Positions 45,511 through 54,004 of a stretch of DNA of 64,000 bases are shown piece by piece; positions within the stretch are counted from its first letter, which is position 1; each line of letters opens with the position of its first letter. The DNA lies in assembly GCA_963169875.1 (NCBI GenBank), contig CAUJEL010000153.1:1-64000 (forward strand). Direction: 5' to 3'. This DNA is from Candidatus Zhuqueibacterota bacterium (GTDB taxonomy: Bacteria > Zhuqueibacterota > Zhuqueibacteria > Residuimicrobiales > Residuimicrobiaceae). The translations under genes and the position numbers were made by a program. The notes beneath the pieces were generated by a model that saw only the letters and a program-made list of their open reading frames with translations, was not told the DNA's origin and ran no database searches.

Positions 45511-46128
45511 ATGCCAAAAAGTTTATCAATCGATCAGATCGTAAATGCTACTCTTGCTGGTATTGAAAATTCCCAAAGAAAATATGAAGAATGGTCCGGT
45601 GGATATTGGCTATGGGAAGGTCCAGAATATTTAATCACGATAAGCGTTGCTGAAAATATAGCAAATTTAGGGGTGTCGAAATATCTAACTTTGGAGCATT
45701 CATCCGCGCAAACCATTGAAGATGCTGGGGCGAGAGGAAAAGGAAGACTTCCGCGTGGTATTAGGGAACATGGTAAAGTTGACATCTTAGTTTGGTGGGC
45801 AACTGATACTCCACGTGCAATAATTGAAATAAAGAATCAAATATATTCGAAAGAGCAATACAATAAAGACATTAGACGAATCAAAGAATTTCTAAACCGT
45901 AATGCAATCCTTTCAACAATTCAATTTGGCTTGTTTGCATTTTACGACTCGGCGTATGATGGCGTATTGAAAACTGCTGAAGAAAAAATTCAGAACAAAA
46001 TTGAGAAAATACAAAAAAATGTCATTGAAATTCTCGGCGAAAAATTTAGAATTGATGTTAAAAAAAATATTCATAGAGAAGATAAAGACGCTTGGGCAGC
46101 GGTTTGTATTTTAATTCGTGCAATTTAA
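45511..46128 (+). CDS. PD-(D/E)XK nuclease-like protein
   Basis: 205 residues from ATG 45511 (AAAGGAA at 45490-45496; a TTG at 45499 would be too near). Core of a restriction-type fold: GKVDILVWW with Asp91, then AIIEIKNQ with Glu106 and Lys108, i.e. D-X14-E-X-K, followed by helices rich in Lys (EEKIQNKIEKIQKNVIEIL). The N-terminal part has EWSGGYWLWEGPEYLITISVAENI. It is likely a DNase of a restriction or anti-phage system or a standalone defence protein. AT-rich; a site of attC type starts one base after its stop. Confidence 0.6.
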   Translation: MPKSLSIDQIVNATLAGIENSQRKYEEWSGGYWLWEGPEYLITISVAENIANLGVSKYLTLEHSSAQTIEDAGARGKGRLPRGIREHGKVDILVWWATDTPRAIIEIKNQIYSKEQYNKDIRRIKEFLNRNAILSTIQFGLFAFYDSAYDGVLKTAEEKIQNKIEKIQKNVIEILGEKFRIDVKKNIHREDKDAWAAVCILIRAI

Positions 46129-46255
46129 ACATAACACAGGTGTGTAGCCGACCTTCGCCGCCTGTCGCAATAGCAGCCATAATAGCGATAGAAAACAATG
46201 TCGCTTTAGCAATCTCATTTTATGTGGCTCGGCGGCTAACACGTCCGCGTTGTAG
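46129..46255 (+). other. attC-like site 3 (127 nt)
   Basis: Ends ACATAAC (46129-46135) and GTTGTAG (46249-46255). Arms GTGTGTAGCCG (46140-46150) and CGGCTAACAC (46233-46242) pair with one extra base on the left. Sequence near CCGCCTGTCG is shared with site 1. It starts one base after the nuclease stop codon. Confidence 0.6.
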
Positions 46256-46287
46256 TTAACGATCACCAATAGAAAACACCATTAATC

Positions 46288-46887
46288 ATGTTCCCGAAAA
46301 TTGCGTTTTTGGACTATCAAGTAATTGACTATATATTAAGAGTTGCCATTGGAAAATATTCAGGCGTTTTTGCGGGAGCGCTCAAATTGCTTGAATATGG
46401 TGCTGCGACTGGTAAATATCAATTTTGGATGTCAGAAATTTCAAAAGTCGAGATGATAATCGGTCTGGAAAATCCTCTAATTGAGAGGAGCCAGGTTTCA
46501 ACCTTAATTCAAAAAGATGAAAATAAGATAAATATAACTAAAAACTTGGGGGTTAAATGGCTTGGTTACCCATGCAGTAAGTTGGACGATCAATACTCAA
46601 GGTTAGGTGTTTCTTTTAGGGTTTCTGGGCCAGAATGGTCCATTGCATCAGCTTTTGAGGCAAAAATCGAACGAGTGCTGGGTGTATCAGCTGGTGATGC
46701 CCGGCAGATTGTTTCCTTAGTCTTAGGATTCGATGATGAAAATACACCTTTTCATTAAGACATAGGGTGTTTAGTCACAGAAGACCATGCATTTCGCTCT
46801 GCGTTAATTAAAGAAATAGAAGCTGGACGACTTCCAGAAATGAAACACATTCGTATTACTTCTGTCAAAGAATTCGTCACCAACTAA
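46288..46887 (+). pseudogene. PIN-like domain gene interrupted by a nonsense codon
   Basis: The first frame (46288-46758, 156 residues) reads IAFLDYQVIDYILRVAIGKYSG, MSEISKVEMIIGLENP and SAGDARQIVSLVLGF, the order Asp...Glu...Asp of PIN nucleases. It stops at TAA (46756-46758), but the same frame continues without another stop to 46887, giving DIGCLVTEDHAFRSALIKEIEAG, the usual last Asp strand (TEDHAF, cf. TNDKRF) and end of PIN domains. Restoring this single codon would give a 199-residue protein. A recent nonsense mutation is the simple reading. Confidence 0.6.
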
Positions 46888-47008
46888 CAATCGGCCGCAC
46901 CGGATGCAGGGCTATCGTTTGCATTTAATGTAGGTACCGCAGATTTTAAAATTAAAACGTTAAACCAAACTTGGCGTTGCCCTGCACCGGTGGGCCGTCT
47001 CGTTGAAC
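46882..47008 (+). other. attC-like site 4 (127 nt)
   Basis: Ends AACTAAC (46882-46888) and GTTGAAC (47002-47008, matches GTTRRRY). Arms CGGCCGCACCGGATGCAGGGC (46892-46912) and the complement at 46979-46997 pair over about 18 bases with two unpaired bases, the classical extrahelical bases of attC. Contains the stop codon of the PIN-like gene. Confidence 0.7.
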
Positions 47009-47048
47009 GCAGGAATAAAATGAAAAATCGTACGAAAGGCCTTTTGAA

Positions 47049-47693
47049 GTGAACTTAGTTAAATCAAAGCAACGCGTCGCAGACCACGGAGAGGTCTTCA
47101 CCCCGGCCTGGATGGTCGAAGCGATGCTTGACCTGGTCAAGGACGAGACGGAGCGTATTGACTCCCGCTTTCTGGAGCCGGCGTGCGGGAGCGGCAACTT
47201 TCTCGTGCAGATACTGCGGCGCAAACTCGCTGCTGTGGAACTTAAATATGGCAAATCTGATTTCGAGCGGCGGCACTACGCACTGTTCGCGTTGATGTGT
47301 CTCTACGGTATCGAGCTATTACCGGACAATATTGCCGAATGCCGGGCGAACCTGTTAGAGATATTTGCCGAGTATCTGAACCTTGTCCCGTCGGACGAAC
47401 TATATCGCGCCGCGTTTTACGTGCTTTCAAAAAACCTCGTCCATGGTGACGCCTTGACGATGCGCACCCATGACGCAAAGCCGATTACCTTCGCTGAGTG
47501 GGGCTATCTAGGCAAAGGCAGATACCAACGACGGGACTTTCGTTTTGATAACCTCACCCAGTCATCGGCTTTCAGTGCCGAGGGGACACTCTTCGCCCAT
47601 CTCGGCGTGCACGAGATCTTCACGCCTTCCAAGGACTACCCGCCGACGACAGTGAGCGAGCTGGCAGCCGTTGCACAGGAGGCAATTAAATGA
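47049..47693 (+). CDS. N6-adenine methyltransferase, SAM-binding half
   Basis: 214 residues. GEVFTPAWMVEAMLDLV is the start of Eco57I/type I-like methylases, and FLEPACGSGNFLVQILRRKL (about 41-60) is motif I for S-adenosylmethionine, with GIELLPDNIAECRANLLEIF next. The catalytic NPPY motif is not here but in the following gene, whose start overlaps this stop by four bases (ATGA). Thus methylase function appears split between two proteins or this half acts in recognition. The GTG start follows the attC-like site by 40 bp. Confidence 0.8.
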   Translation: MNLVKSKQRVADHGEVFTPAWMVEAMLDLVKDETERIDSRFLEPACGSGNFLVQILRRKLAAVELKYGKSDFERRHYALFALMCLYGIELLPDNIAECRANLLEIFAEYLNLVPSDELYRAAFYVLSKNLVHGDALTMRTHDAKPITFAEWGYLGKGRYQRRDFRFDNLTQSSAFSAEGTLFAHLGVHEIFTPSKDYPPTTVSELAAVAQEAIK

Positions 47694-49249
47694 GCGCAAA
47701 AGCCAGCTTTACTTTACGCGGCCGCAACCCGGATGTGCTTACATGTATCGCAAACCTCTCCAACGACGAGGTGTTCACACCGCCAGAGTTTGCGAGTAGG
47801 ATGTTGGACACGCTGGCAGAGGCGTGGGCTGCCAACAACGGCGGTGCGAATATCTGGGCCGACAAAACCGTAAAGTTTCTGGACCCATGCACGAAAACCG
47901 GCGTGTTTCTACGCGAGATTACCAGCCGCCTTACCGAAGGACTAAAGAACGAGATTGCGGACCTGGAGAAGCGTGTGAACCACATACTGACAAAGCAGGT
48001 GTTTGGCATCGGGATCACTCACCTCACGAGCCTAATGGCGCGGCGGAGCGTGTATTGCTCAAAGCATGCCAAAGGCGAACACTCGATTGCTAAAAGCTTT
48101 CCCAGCGACGACGGAAATATCTGGTTCCGGCGTACAGAGCATACGTGGGGCGATACCAAATGTGAATTCTGTGGCGCGCCCAAAGCGATCTTGGACCGTG
48201 ATGTAGAACTTGAAAACTATGCTTATGCGTTCATACATACCAATAACATCAAGACTCGGCTTGCCGAGATTTTTGGAGGCAACATGCAATTCGATGTTAT
48301 TATTGGCAATCCGCCATATCAAATGAATGACGGCGGTGGCGACGGCTCAAGCGCCACACCACTTTATCACCGGTTCATTGAGCAAGCGCTCCAACTCGAA
48401 CCGAAGTTCTTATCGATGGTCGTACCATCGAAATGGTTTTCGGGAGGCAAAGGATTGGACGAGTTTCGAGCTAAGATGCTCTCGGACCAACGCATCAGGT
48501 ACTTGATTGACTACCCGAACTCAAGAGACGCATTCAATGGAGTAGATGTAGCTGGCGGCGTTATGTATTTTCTTTGGGAGAAAGACAACCAAGGCACTTG
48601 CATGGTGGAGACACGCGCTAATGGTCAGAGCATAGTAGCGGAGAGATTCTTGAATGAGCATGAGGTTTTCGTCCGTGATAATCGTGTTCTCGGCATCGTG
48701 AAGAAGGTGAAAGCGCAAGGCGATCATGAGTTCTCAACCCTCGTCTCTGCCAGACGGCCATTCGGAATTGATGCGGCATATGAAGGAAACAAGACGGGCG
48801 AGCTCTATTTGTATACGAGCAGTGGCGACTCCCGGATTGATCGAAAAGATGTTGTTAAGGGAACCGACCTCATCGGCCAATGGAAAGTTCTGCTCTCAAA
48901 AACATCGAGCGAGCATGCAGGACAGCCCGATAAGTCAGGCCGGAAACGTGTGCTGTCTCGAATCGAGGTGATGCCCCCAAATTCAGTTGCTACAGAGTCG
49001 TATTTAGTTGTAGGACCGTTCAATTCAGAGCTGGAAGCAGAGCATGCAGTTGAGTATCTTCGCACGCGATTCGTGCGATTTCTTGTTTCTGCCATTCTGC
49101 TGACTCAAAATATCACTCGCGGGTCGTTCGTCTTTGTCCCTATCCAAGACTTCTCAATGTCGTGGACCGATAAAACGCTCTACAAAAGGTATCTGCTGAC
49201 ACCTGAAGAGATCGAGTTCATTGAGTCCACCATTCGTCCAATGGAATGA
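47690..49249 (+). CDS. Eco57I-type N6-adenine methyltransferase/restriction subunit with NPPY motif
   Basis: 519 residues. The N-terminal part repeats the FTPPEFASRMLDTL and FLDPCTKTGVFLREI layout (motif I, second copy, with CTKTG in place of ACGSG). Catalytic motif IV VIIGNPPYQMNDGGGDGS sits at about 205-222. The C-terminal target-recognition part shows VVPSKWFSGGKGLDEFR and ITRGSFVFVPIQDF. A Cys pair in CEFCGAP near 159 may bind zinc. It lies between the split methylase half and a GIY-YIG/helicase gene and should modify adenine in DNA to mark self. Confidence 0.85.
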   Translation: MSAKASFTLRGRNPDVLTCIANLSNDEVFTPPEFASRMLDTLAEAWAANNGGANIWADKTVKFLDPCTKTGVFLREITSRLTEGLKNEIADLEKRVNHILTKQVFGIGITHLTSLMARRSVYCSKHAKGEHSIAKSFPSDDGNIWFRRTEHTWGDTKCEFCGAPKAILDRDVELENYAYAFIHTNNIKTRLAEIFGGNMQFDVIIGNPPYQMNDGGGDGSSATPLYHRFIEQALQLEPKFLSMVVPSKWFSGGKGLDEFRAKMLSDQRIRYLIDYPNSRDAFNGVDVAGGVMYFLWEKDNQGTCMVETRANGQSIVAERFLNEHEVFVRDNRVLGIVKKVKAQGDHEFSTLVSARRPFGIDAAYEGNKTGELYLYTSSGDSRIDRKDVVKGTDLIGQWKVLLSKTSSEHAGQPDKSGRKRVLSRIEVMPPNSVATESYLVVGPFNSELEAEHAVEYLRTRFVRFLVSAILLTQNITRGSFVFVPIQDFSMSWTDKTLYKRYLLTPEEIEFIESTIRPME

Positions 49250-49282
49250 CCCTATTGTAACAAACATTAAAAAGGAGACAAT

Positions 49283-49657
49283 ATGTATCACAATGTATTT
49301 GGCACGAGGAATCAGATTCGTTTTGATACTGCAGCGGACTACTATGAGTTTCTGGGATATCTCGCCAAGGATGATGGAACGACGAAGCTAGTATGGGAAC
49401 ATAATGATGAACAAGGAGCGTGGGCGGAGGAGGGGAGAATCCAGTTCTATGTGATGCCACCAGCTACGCTACATGCCAGGATAAATCACACATCAGGTGT
49501 TGGGAATATCGTTTCGCGGGTCAACTGCAACGCTTTTGTTGAACACATTGCACAGCATCACCATTTTATTATTAACGGTTCGCAGGATATAGCAAGAATA
49601 AGGGTATCGATTCCGGCCGGGCACATCGCGGATTTCGACCGGGGTTTGGCGCTTTAG
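49283..49657 (+). CDS. Small hypothetical protein of the methylase-helicase operon
   Basis: 124 residues. Clear ribosome-binding site AAAAGGAGACAAT before the ATG. Sequence MYHNVFGTRNQIRFDTAADYYEFLGYLAKDDGTTKLVWEHN begins with a mixed alpha/beta fold; histidines near the middle (HARINHTSG, HIAQHHHFIING) might bind metal. No family is recognised. Tight packing between two subunit genes suggests it belongs to the system, perhaps as specificity or regulatory subunit. Confidence 0.6.
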   Translation: MYHNVFGTRNQIRFDTAADYYEFLGYLAKDDGTTKLVWEHNDEQGAWAEEGRIQFYVMPPATLHARINHTSGVGNIVSRVNCNAFVEHIAQHHHFIINGSQDIARIRVSIPAGHIADFDRGLAL

Positions 49658-49684
49658 AGGTTATTTAGGGATTGGCATTGAACA

Positions 49685-52222
49685 ATGAATAGGACCATCG
49701 AAGAAATCCTTGCGCCAAAGCCTGAGGTACGGCTGCGCATCTACGCCTACTCAATTGACGACAAGGCGCATAAGGGACTCCTCAAGATAGGGCAAACTAC
49801 ACGAGACGTAAAGCAACGAGTAGCCGAGCAACTCAAGACGGCAGCAATCAAGAACTACAAGATCGAACTCGACGAATCTGCCGAGCGCGATGACGGTACG
49901 ATCTACACAGACCACGACGTGAGGGCAGCCCTCGCCGAAAAAGGCTTTGAGAACATGGAGCTGGAATGGATGCGCTGCACAGTCAAGAACGTGAAGACTG
50001 TCCTCGCTGAGTTACGCACCGGGCAGCGGTTTACCGGCACGCATCACCAAACATTCTCAATGCGCGCCGAGCAGCGTGATGCCGTGGAAAAGACGCACGC
50101 CTACTTCCACTCTATCTGGAAGGAGGACATGCACGCCGTCCCACGTTTTTTGTGGAACGCAAAGATGCGCTTCGGCAAGACCTTCACCACTTATCAGCTA
50201 GCCAAAAAACTCGGGGCCAAGCGCGTGCTTGTGGTGACCTTCAAACCCGCCGTAGAAGATGCATGGCAAACAGATATTGAATCTCACGTGGACTTTGACG
50301 GATGGCAATACCTTTCCCGCAATTCCGACAGTGACCCAACCAAAATCAACTCCAAGAGGCCAGTGGTTTACTTCGGTTCCTTCCAGGACTTATTGGGTCG
50401 CGACGACGCGGGGAATATCAAGCCGAAGAACACGTGGCTTCACAAAGTAAAGTGGGATTTGGTCATATTCGACGAATACCACTTCGGTGCATGGCGCGAC
50501 ACCGCGAAGGAGCTGTTTGAAGGAGAAGAAGAGGCAATCGCTAAAAAAGAGGCCAAGCTTGAATATGCGTCCGACTTGGCAGACGTGAACGAAGACCTCA
50601 ACGTGCTGTCGGAAAATGAGACCGAGTTTTTGCCTATCACAACCAAGGCCTACCTCTATCTCTCTGGCACGCCTTTTAAGGCGCTAGCCACTGGCGAGTT
50701 TATAGAAGAGCAGATATTCAACTGGACCTATACCGATGAACAGCGCGCCAAGGAAGAGTTCGCAAATAAAAACCCAGGCAAGTGTAACCCCTACGGTGCG
50801 ATGCCGCAGATGCGACTACTTACCTATCAAATGCCAGACGAACTGGTGGCGATAGCGAACACCGGGGAATTTGACGAGTTCGACCTGAATGCATTTTTCG
50901 AAGCCTCGGGCACGGGCAAAACGGCGCAGTTCAAGCACAAGAGCGATGTGCAGAAGTGGTTGGACATCATCCGCGGCGGGTATGCGCCCAAGGTAGTGGC
51001 ACATCTAAAAACCGGCACCCGCCCACCGTTTCCGTATTCGGACGTGCGTTTGCTACCATATCTCCAGCACTCGTTCTGGTTCCTGCCTAATGTCGCGGCC
51101 TGCCACGCGATGGCGACCTTGCTGGCTGAAAAGCACAACACCTTTTGGCGCGATTATAAAGTGGTGGTGGCAGCCGGCGCTTTAGCGGGCATCGGGCTGG
51201 ACGCGCTACCGCCTGTGCGTCAGGCCATCGGCAGCGGATTCGACACCAAGACAATAACTCTTTCGTGCGGCAAGCTCACCACCGGGATCACAGTCCCGCA
51301 GTGGTCATCAATACTGATGTTGCGCAACTTAAAGTCGCCGGAGACCTACTTCCAGGCGGCGTTTCGCGTGCAGTCACCATGGTCCATCAAAAACCCCGAC
51401 GGAAACGACCCAAACGAAGAGGAAATCCTCAAGCCGGCTTGCTTTGTGTTCGACTTTGCACCCACGCGCGCACTACGGCAACTTTCCGAATACGGGATCG
51501 GGCTTTCTCCTAATGAGCCCAATCCTGAGAATGCAGTCAAAGACCTCGTGTCGTTTCTACCCGTTTTGGCTTACGATGGCGCGAACATGACGCAGATTGA
51601 TGCAGGCGGAATCCTCGACATCGCAATGGCTGGAACTTCAGCCACGTTGCTCGCGCGCAAATGGGAGAGTGCGCTGCTCGTGAACGTGGATAACGACACC
51701 CTTCGCCGCATCCTTGATAACCCCGAGGCGATGGCAGCCGTGGAGCGCATCGAGGGCTGGCGCGCCCTTGGCGATAATATCATTGAAACCATCATCAACA
51801 AGAGTGAAAAGGTCAAAGAACTTAAAAATAAGGCAAAGAACAAAGAATTGTCGGCGAAAGAGATGAAACAGCTCTCCGATGAGGAGAAGGAATTCAAGTC
51901 TAGGCGCAAACTCGTGCAGGAGAAGCTCATCAAGTTCGCGACGCGGATTCCTGCATTCATGTATCTGACTGACTTTCGAGAGAACACGCTACAAGACGTG
52001 ATCACCAAGATAGAGCCAGACTTGTTCGAGACTGTCACTGGTCTGACGGTGAGGGATTTCCACCTGCTCGTGCGGCTGAAGGTGTTCAATACCGAGCAGA
52101 TGAATCAGGCCGTATTCGCATTCCGTCGTTATGAGGATGCCTCGCTCCGCTATACCGGAATAGAAAGCCACCCGGGGTTGACCTATTACGGACTTTACGA
52201 CACCGTAGTCGCGAGAGAGTAA
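49685..52222 (+). CDS. GIY-YIG-like / SF2 helicase restriction subunit
   Basis: 845 residues. Residues 15-110 have a GIY-YIG/T5orf172-like core (IYAYSIDDKAHKGLLKIGQTTRDVKQRVAEQL, with Arg45 and a Glu further on), a nuclease fold. The helicase follows: Q-motif-like FSMRAEQRDAVEK (124-136), Walker A NAKMRFGKTF (158-167), motif Ia VTFKPAV, DEYH box LVIFDEYHFG (259-268), motif III LYLSGTPF, and motifs IV-VI in the middle (ITLSCGKLTTGITVPQW, YFQAAFRVQSPW). The last 180 residues are helical with a Lys/Glu coiled coil. It likely translocates on and cuts unmodified DNA with the methylase genes in front. Confidence 0.78.
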   Translation: MNRTIEEILAPKPEVRLRIYAYSIDDKAHKGLLKIGQTTRDVKQRVAEQLKTAAIKNYKIELDESAERDDGTIYTDHDVRAALAEKGFENMELEWMRCTVKNVKTVLAELRTGQRFTGTHHQTFSMRAEQRDAVEKTHAYFHSIWKEDMHAVPRFLWNAKMRFGKTFTTYQLAKKLGAKRVLVVTFKPAVEDAWQTDIESHVDFDGWQYLSRNSDSDPTKINSKRPVVYFGSFQDLLGRDDAGNIKPKNTWLHKVKWDLVIFDEYHFGAWRDTAKELFEGEEEAIAKKEAKLEYASDLADVNEDLNVLSENETEFLPITTKAYLYLSGTPFKALATGEFIEEQIFNWTYTDEQRAKEEFANKNPGKCNPYGAMPQMRLLTYQMPDELVAIANTGEFDEFDLNAFFEASGTGKTAQFKHKSDVQKWLDIIRGGYAPKVVAHLKTGTRPPFPYSDVRLLPYLQHSFWFLPNVAACHAMATLLAEKHNTFWRDYKVVVAAGALAGIGLDALPPVRQAIGSGFDTKTITLSCGKLTTGITVPQWSSILMLRNLKSPETYFQAAFRVQSPWSIKNPDGNDPNEEEILKPACFVFDFAPTRALRQLSEYGIGLSPNEPNPENAVKDLVSFLPVLAYDGANMTQIDAGGILDIAMAGTSATLLARKWESALLVNVDNDTLRRILDNPEAMAAVERIEGWRALGDNIIETIINKSEKVKELKNKAKNKELSAKEMKQLSDEEKEFKSRRKLVQEKLIKFATRIPAFMYLTDFRENTLQDVITKIEPDLFETVTGLTVRDFHLLVRLKVFNTEQMNQAVFAFRRYEDASLRYTGIESHPGLTYYGLYDTVVARE

Positions 52223-52277
52223 AGGGCGGCACGCGCGTTTGGAATATGTGCATGTAACATGAGCATATGAACTTGCG

Positions 52278-52390
52278 AGCTAACACCAGTCTTAACCAGA
52301 TGCCGCTTCCTCTCCCCCTACTCACCAACCGCGGCACCAGTTATACACCCCCTGTGGGGTTACTGCTCAGCGCCGCGATTAAACTATGTA
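52278..52390 (+). other. Degenerate attC-like site
   Basis: CTAAC near 52280-52284 and TCTTAAC (52290-52296) could be left cores; GTTATAC (52340-52346) is a possible right core (57 nt). TGCCGC and GCGGCA pair. CTGCTCAGCGCCGCGATTA (from 52363) is nearly the right arm of the site at 45464-45480. Pairing is weak, so the call is only tentative. Confidence 0.3.
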
Positions 52391-52415
52391 AGTAAATCAT
52401 TATAGGGAGGATGAT

Positions 52416-53378
52416 ATGCCAAAGAAGAAAAGTGCAGAAGTTGAGGAAGGTAAGAACTCTGGCCTACAAAATCCCCAACAAAAATCTGCAGTACAAATTA
52501 GCGATATTGTAAAAAACATTATCGATGCCTATAGTCCCAATGGTACCAATGATCAGAAGAGGGCTGCGCATGAATGCATTCGTCAGTATATTAAGCAGAT
52601 GCTCCTGGCTCATGGATGTAGCGATAAATATAATATCGTCATTGTGTTCGATCCTACAATCATGGTAAAATCGGATGCTGATAATATCTATTCATCGGTA
52701 ACATCATTTCAAGAAAATAAACCGTTATTATTAATTTTGCATTCGAATGGTGGTGATGCTGGTGCGGCTTATTTAATTGGAAAACTTTGTCGTGAGTATA
52801 GTAATGGAGCATTTATTATTAGCGTACCACGATCTGCAAAATCAGCTGCAACATTACTATGCTGCGCAGCTGATCAAATACACCTTGGAAGTTTAAGCGA
52901 GCTAGGACCAATAGATCCACAAATTAATAGAATGCCCGCGTTAGGCCTTAAACATTCGATTGAGCATATTGCTCAAATGTCCAAGGAAATCCCAGAGTCT
53001 GCAGAAATGTTCGCAAAGTATCTTCATTACTCACTAAGTCCAGTTGACTTAGGATATTATGAAAGAGTTGCCCAATCTGCAATGCAATATGCGGAGAGGT
53101 TATTGGAAACACACTCCGAGGCTCTTCCCAAAAGAGCACAAAAAATTGCTTATGAGCTTGTATATACATATAAAGACCATGGATTTGTAATTGACAAAAC
53201 TGAAGCAGCTGAAATATTTGGAAAAAAAATCATAATGACAAATACCGATGAATATAATTTGGGTAATGACATTTATAAAGCACTGGCATTGATCGAAAGT
53301 GTAGCATCCTACATGGAACATCAATTCTTTTTTGTAGGGGGATGCGAAGCTGATCCTCATTTTAAGAAAGTTCGATAA
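52416..53378 (+). CDS. SDH-family serine proteinase (ClpP/SppA fold)
   Basis: 320 residues. The SDH_sah motifs are clear: LLLILHSNGGDAGAAYLIGKL (oxyanion region, 104-124), VPRSAKSAATLLCCAADQIHLGSLSELGPIDPQI (137-170) with Ser143 as probable nucleophile in AKSAAT. The N-terminal 45 residues are basic/polar, without signal peptide, so it acts in the cytoplasm. Family members are membrane-linked or cytoplasmic serine proteases; their natural substrate is unclear, and several occur near defence genes. Ribosome-binding site GGGAGGATGAT. AT-rich, in a cassette-like unit ended by an attC-like site 12 bases on. Confidence 0.8.
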   Translation: MPKKKSAEVEEGKNSGLQNPQQKSAVQISDIVKNIIDAYSPNGTNDQKRAAHECIRQYIKQMLLAHGCSDKYNIVIVFDPTIMVKSDADNIYSSVTSFQENKPLLLILHSNGGDAGAAYLIGKLCREYSNGAFIISVPRSAKSAATLLCCAADQIHLGSLSELGPIDPQINRMPALGLKHSIEHIAQMSKEIPESAEMFAKYLHYSLSPVDLGYYERVAQSAMQYAERLLETHSEALPKRAQKIAYELVYTYKDHGFVIDKTEAAEIFGKKIIMTNTDEYNLGNDIYKALALIESVASYMEHQFFFVGGCEADPHFKKVR

Positions 53379-53390
53379 TTACAGAGTTGC

Positions 53391-53489
53391 GTTTAACCCT
53401 CGTCTGTTGCAGATGGCAGCTGGGGCAGCTTGAAATTTGAAAATCTAGGGTAAAATTACAGCGGCCGCAGCAATGCAGGGTCGTTATGC
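53391..53489 (+). other. attC-like site 5 (99 nt)
   Basis: Ends GTTTAAC (53391-53397, matches RYYYAAC) and GTTATGC (53483-53489). CCCT-rich left arm and GCAGCAATGCAGGG right arm are only partly complementary. Begins 12 bases after the protease stop codon. Confidence 0.4.
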
Positions 53490-53677
53490 AAGAAAGTATC
53501 AATAGGTAGATATGAATTTTGATTTACAAAAATTAGCCCAAAAACTTTCCCGTTATCGCAAACAATTTCAATAAACCATTGATGAATTATCGCAATCCAC
53601 TGGTATAACGGCTATTGATTTAAAAGAATTTGAGACTGCCACTAAAGTCCCAACTGGTGATGATATTTTATTAGTAG

Positions 53678-53693
53678 GGTGCGCCTTGGCGCA
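53678..53693. repeat. REP-like palindrome, copy 1
   Basis: GGTGCGCCTTGGCGCA: stem TGCGCC/GGCGCA with TT centre. A near copy at 53961; they flank the transposase remnant, as REP elements flank RAYT genes. Confidence 0.5.
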
Positions 53694-53960
53694 TCACAAA
53701 TATGTTCGAATGCGTCAATTCCCAGGCAACAAAATATGCCAAGATATATTCGCTTTTAATGAAAAAGTGGCACTTAATTTTTCACCTTGGACACGCCCAG
53801 TCGACGACCGTGCTATTGGGTATGAATATGTCGCCAAGCCCGCGGATTGGGCCTATTCAACCTTTCATAAATTTTTAAAAATGGGTTTTACCCCAGATAT
53901 TGAGCCAGTAAAGAACCGGATGATCTCCCGGCAAATACTGATTGTGGTGAATAAAACGAT

Positions 53961-53976
53961 GGTGCGCCTTGGTGCA
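53961..53976. repeat. REP-like palindrome, copy 2
   Basis: GGTGCGCCTTGGTGCA, one base different from copy 1 in the palindrome (14-15 of 16 identical). Lies 28 bp before the TIR-STAND gene start. Confidence 0.5.
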
Positions 53977-54004
53977 CGCTACCACTTCATCGAGAGGGTA
54001 CATA

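Noticed and set aside
45320-45544. 74-codon frame before the PD-(D/E)XK gene
   Set aside because: It runs through the attC-like arms at 45377-45489, lacks a ribosome-binding site and ends in another gene's start.
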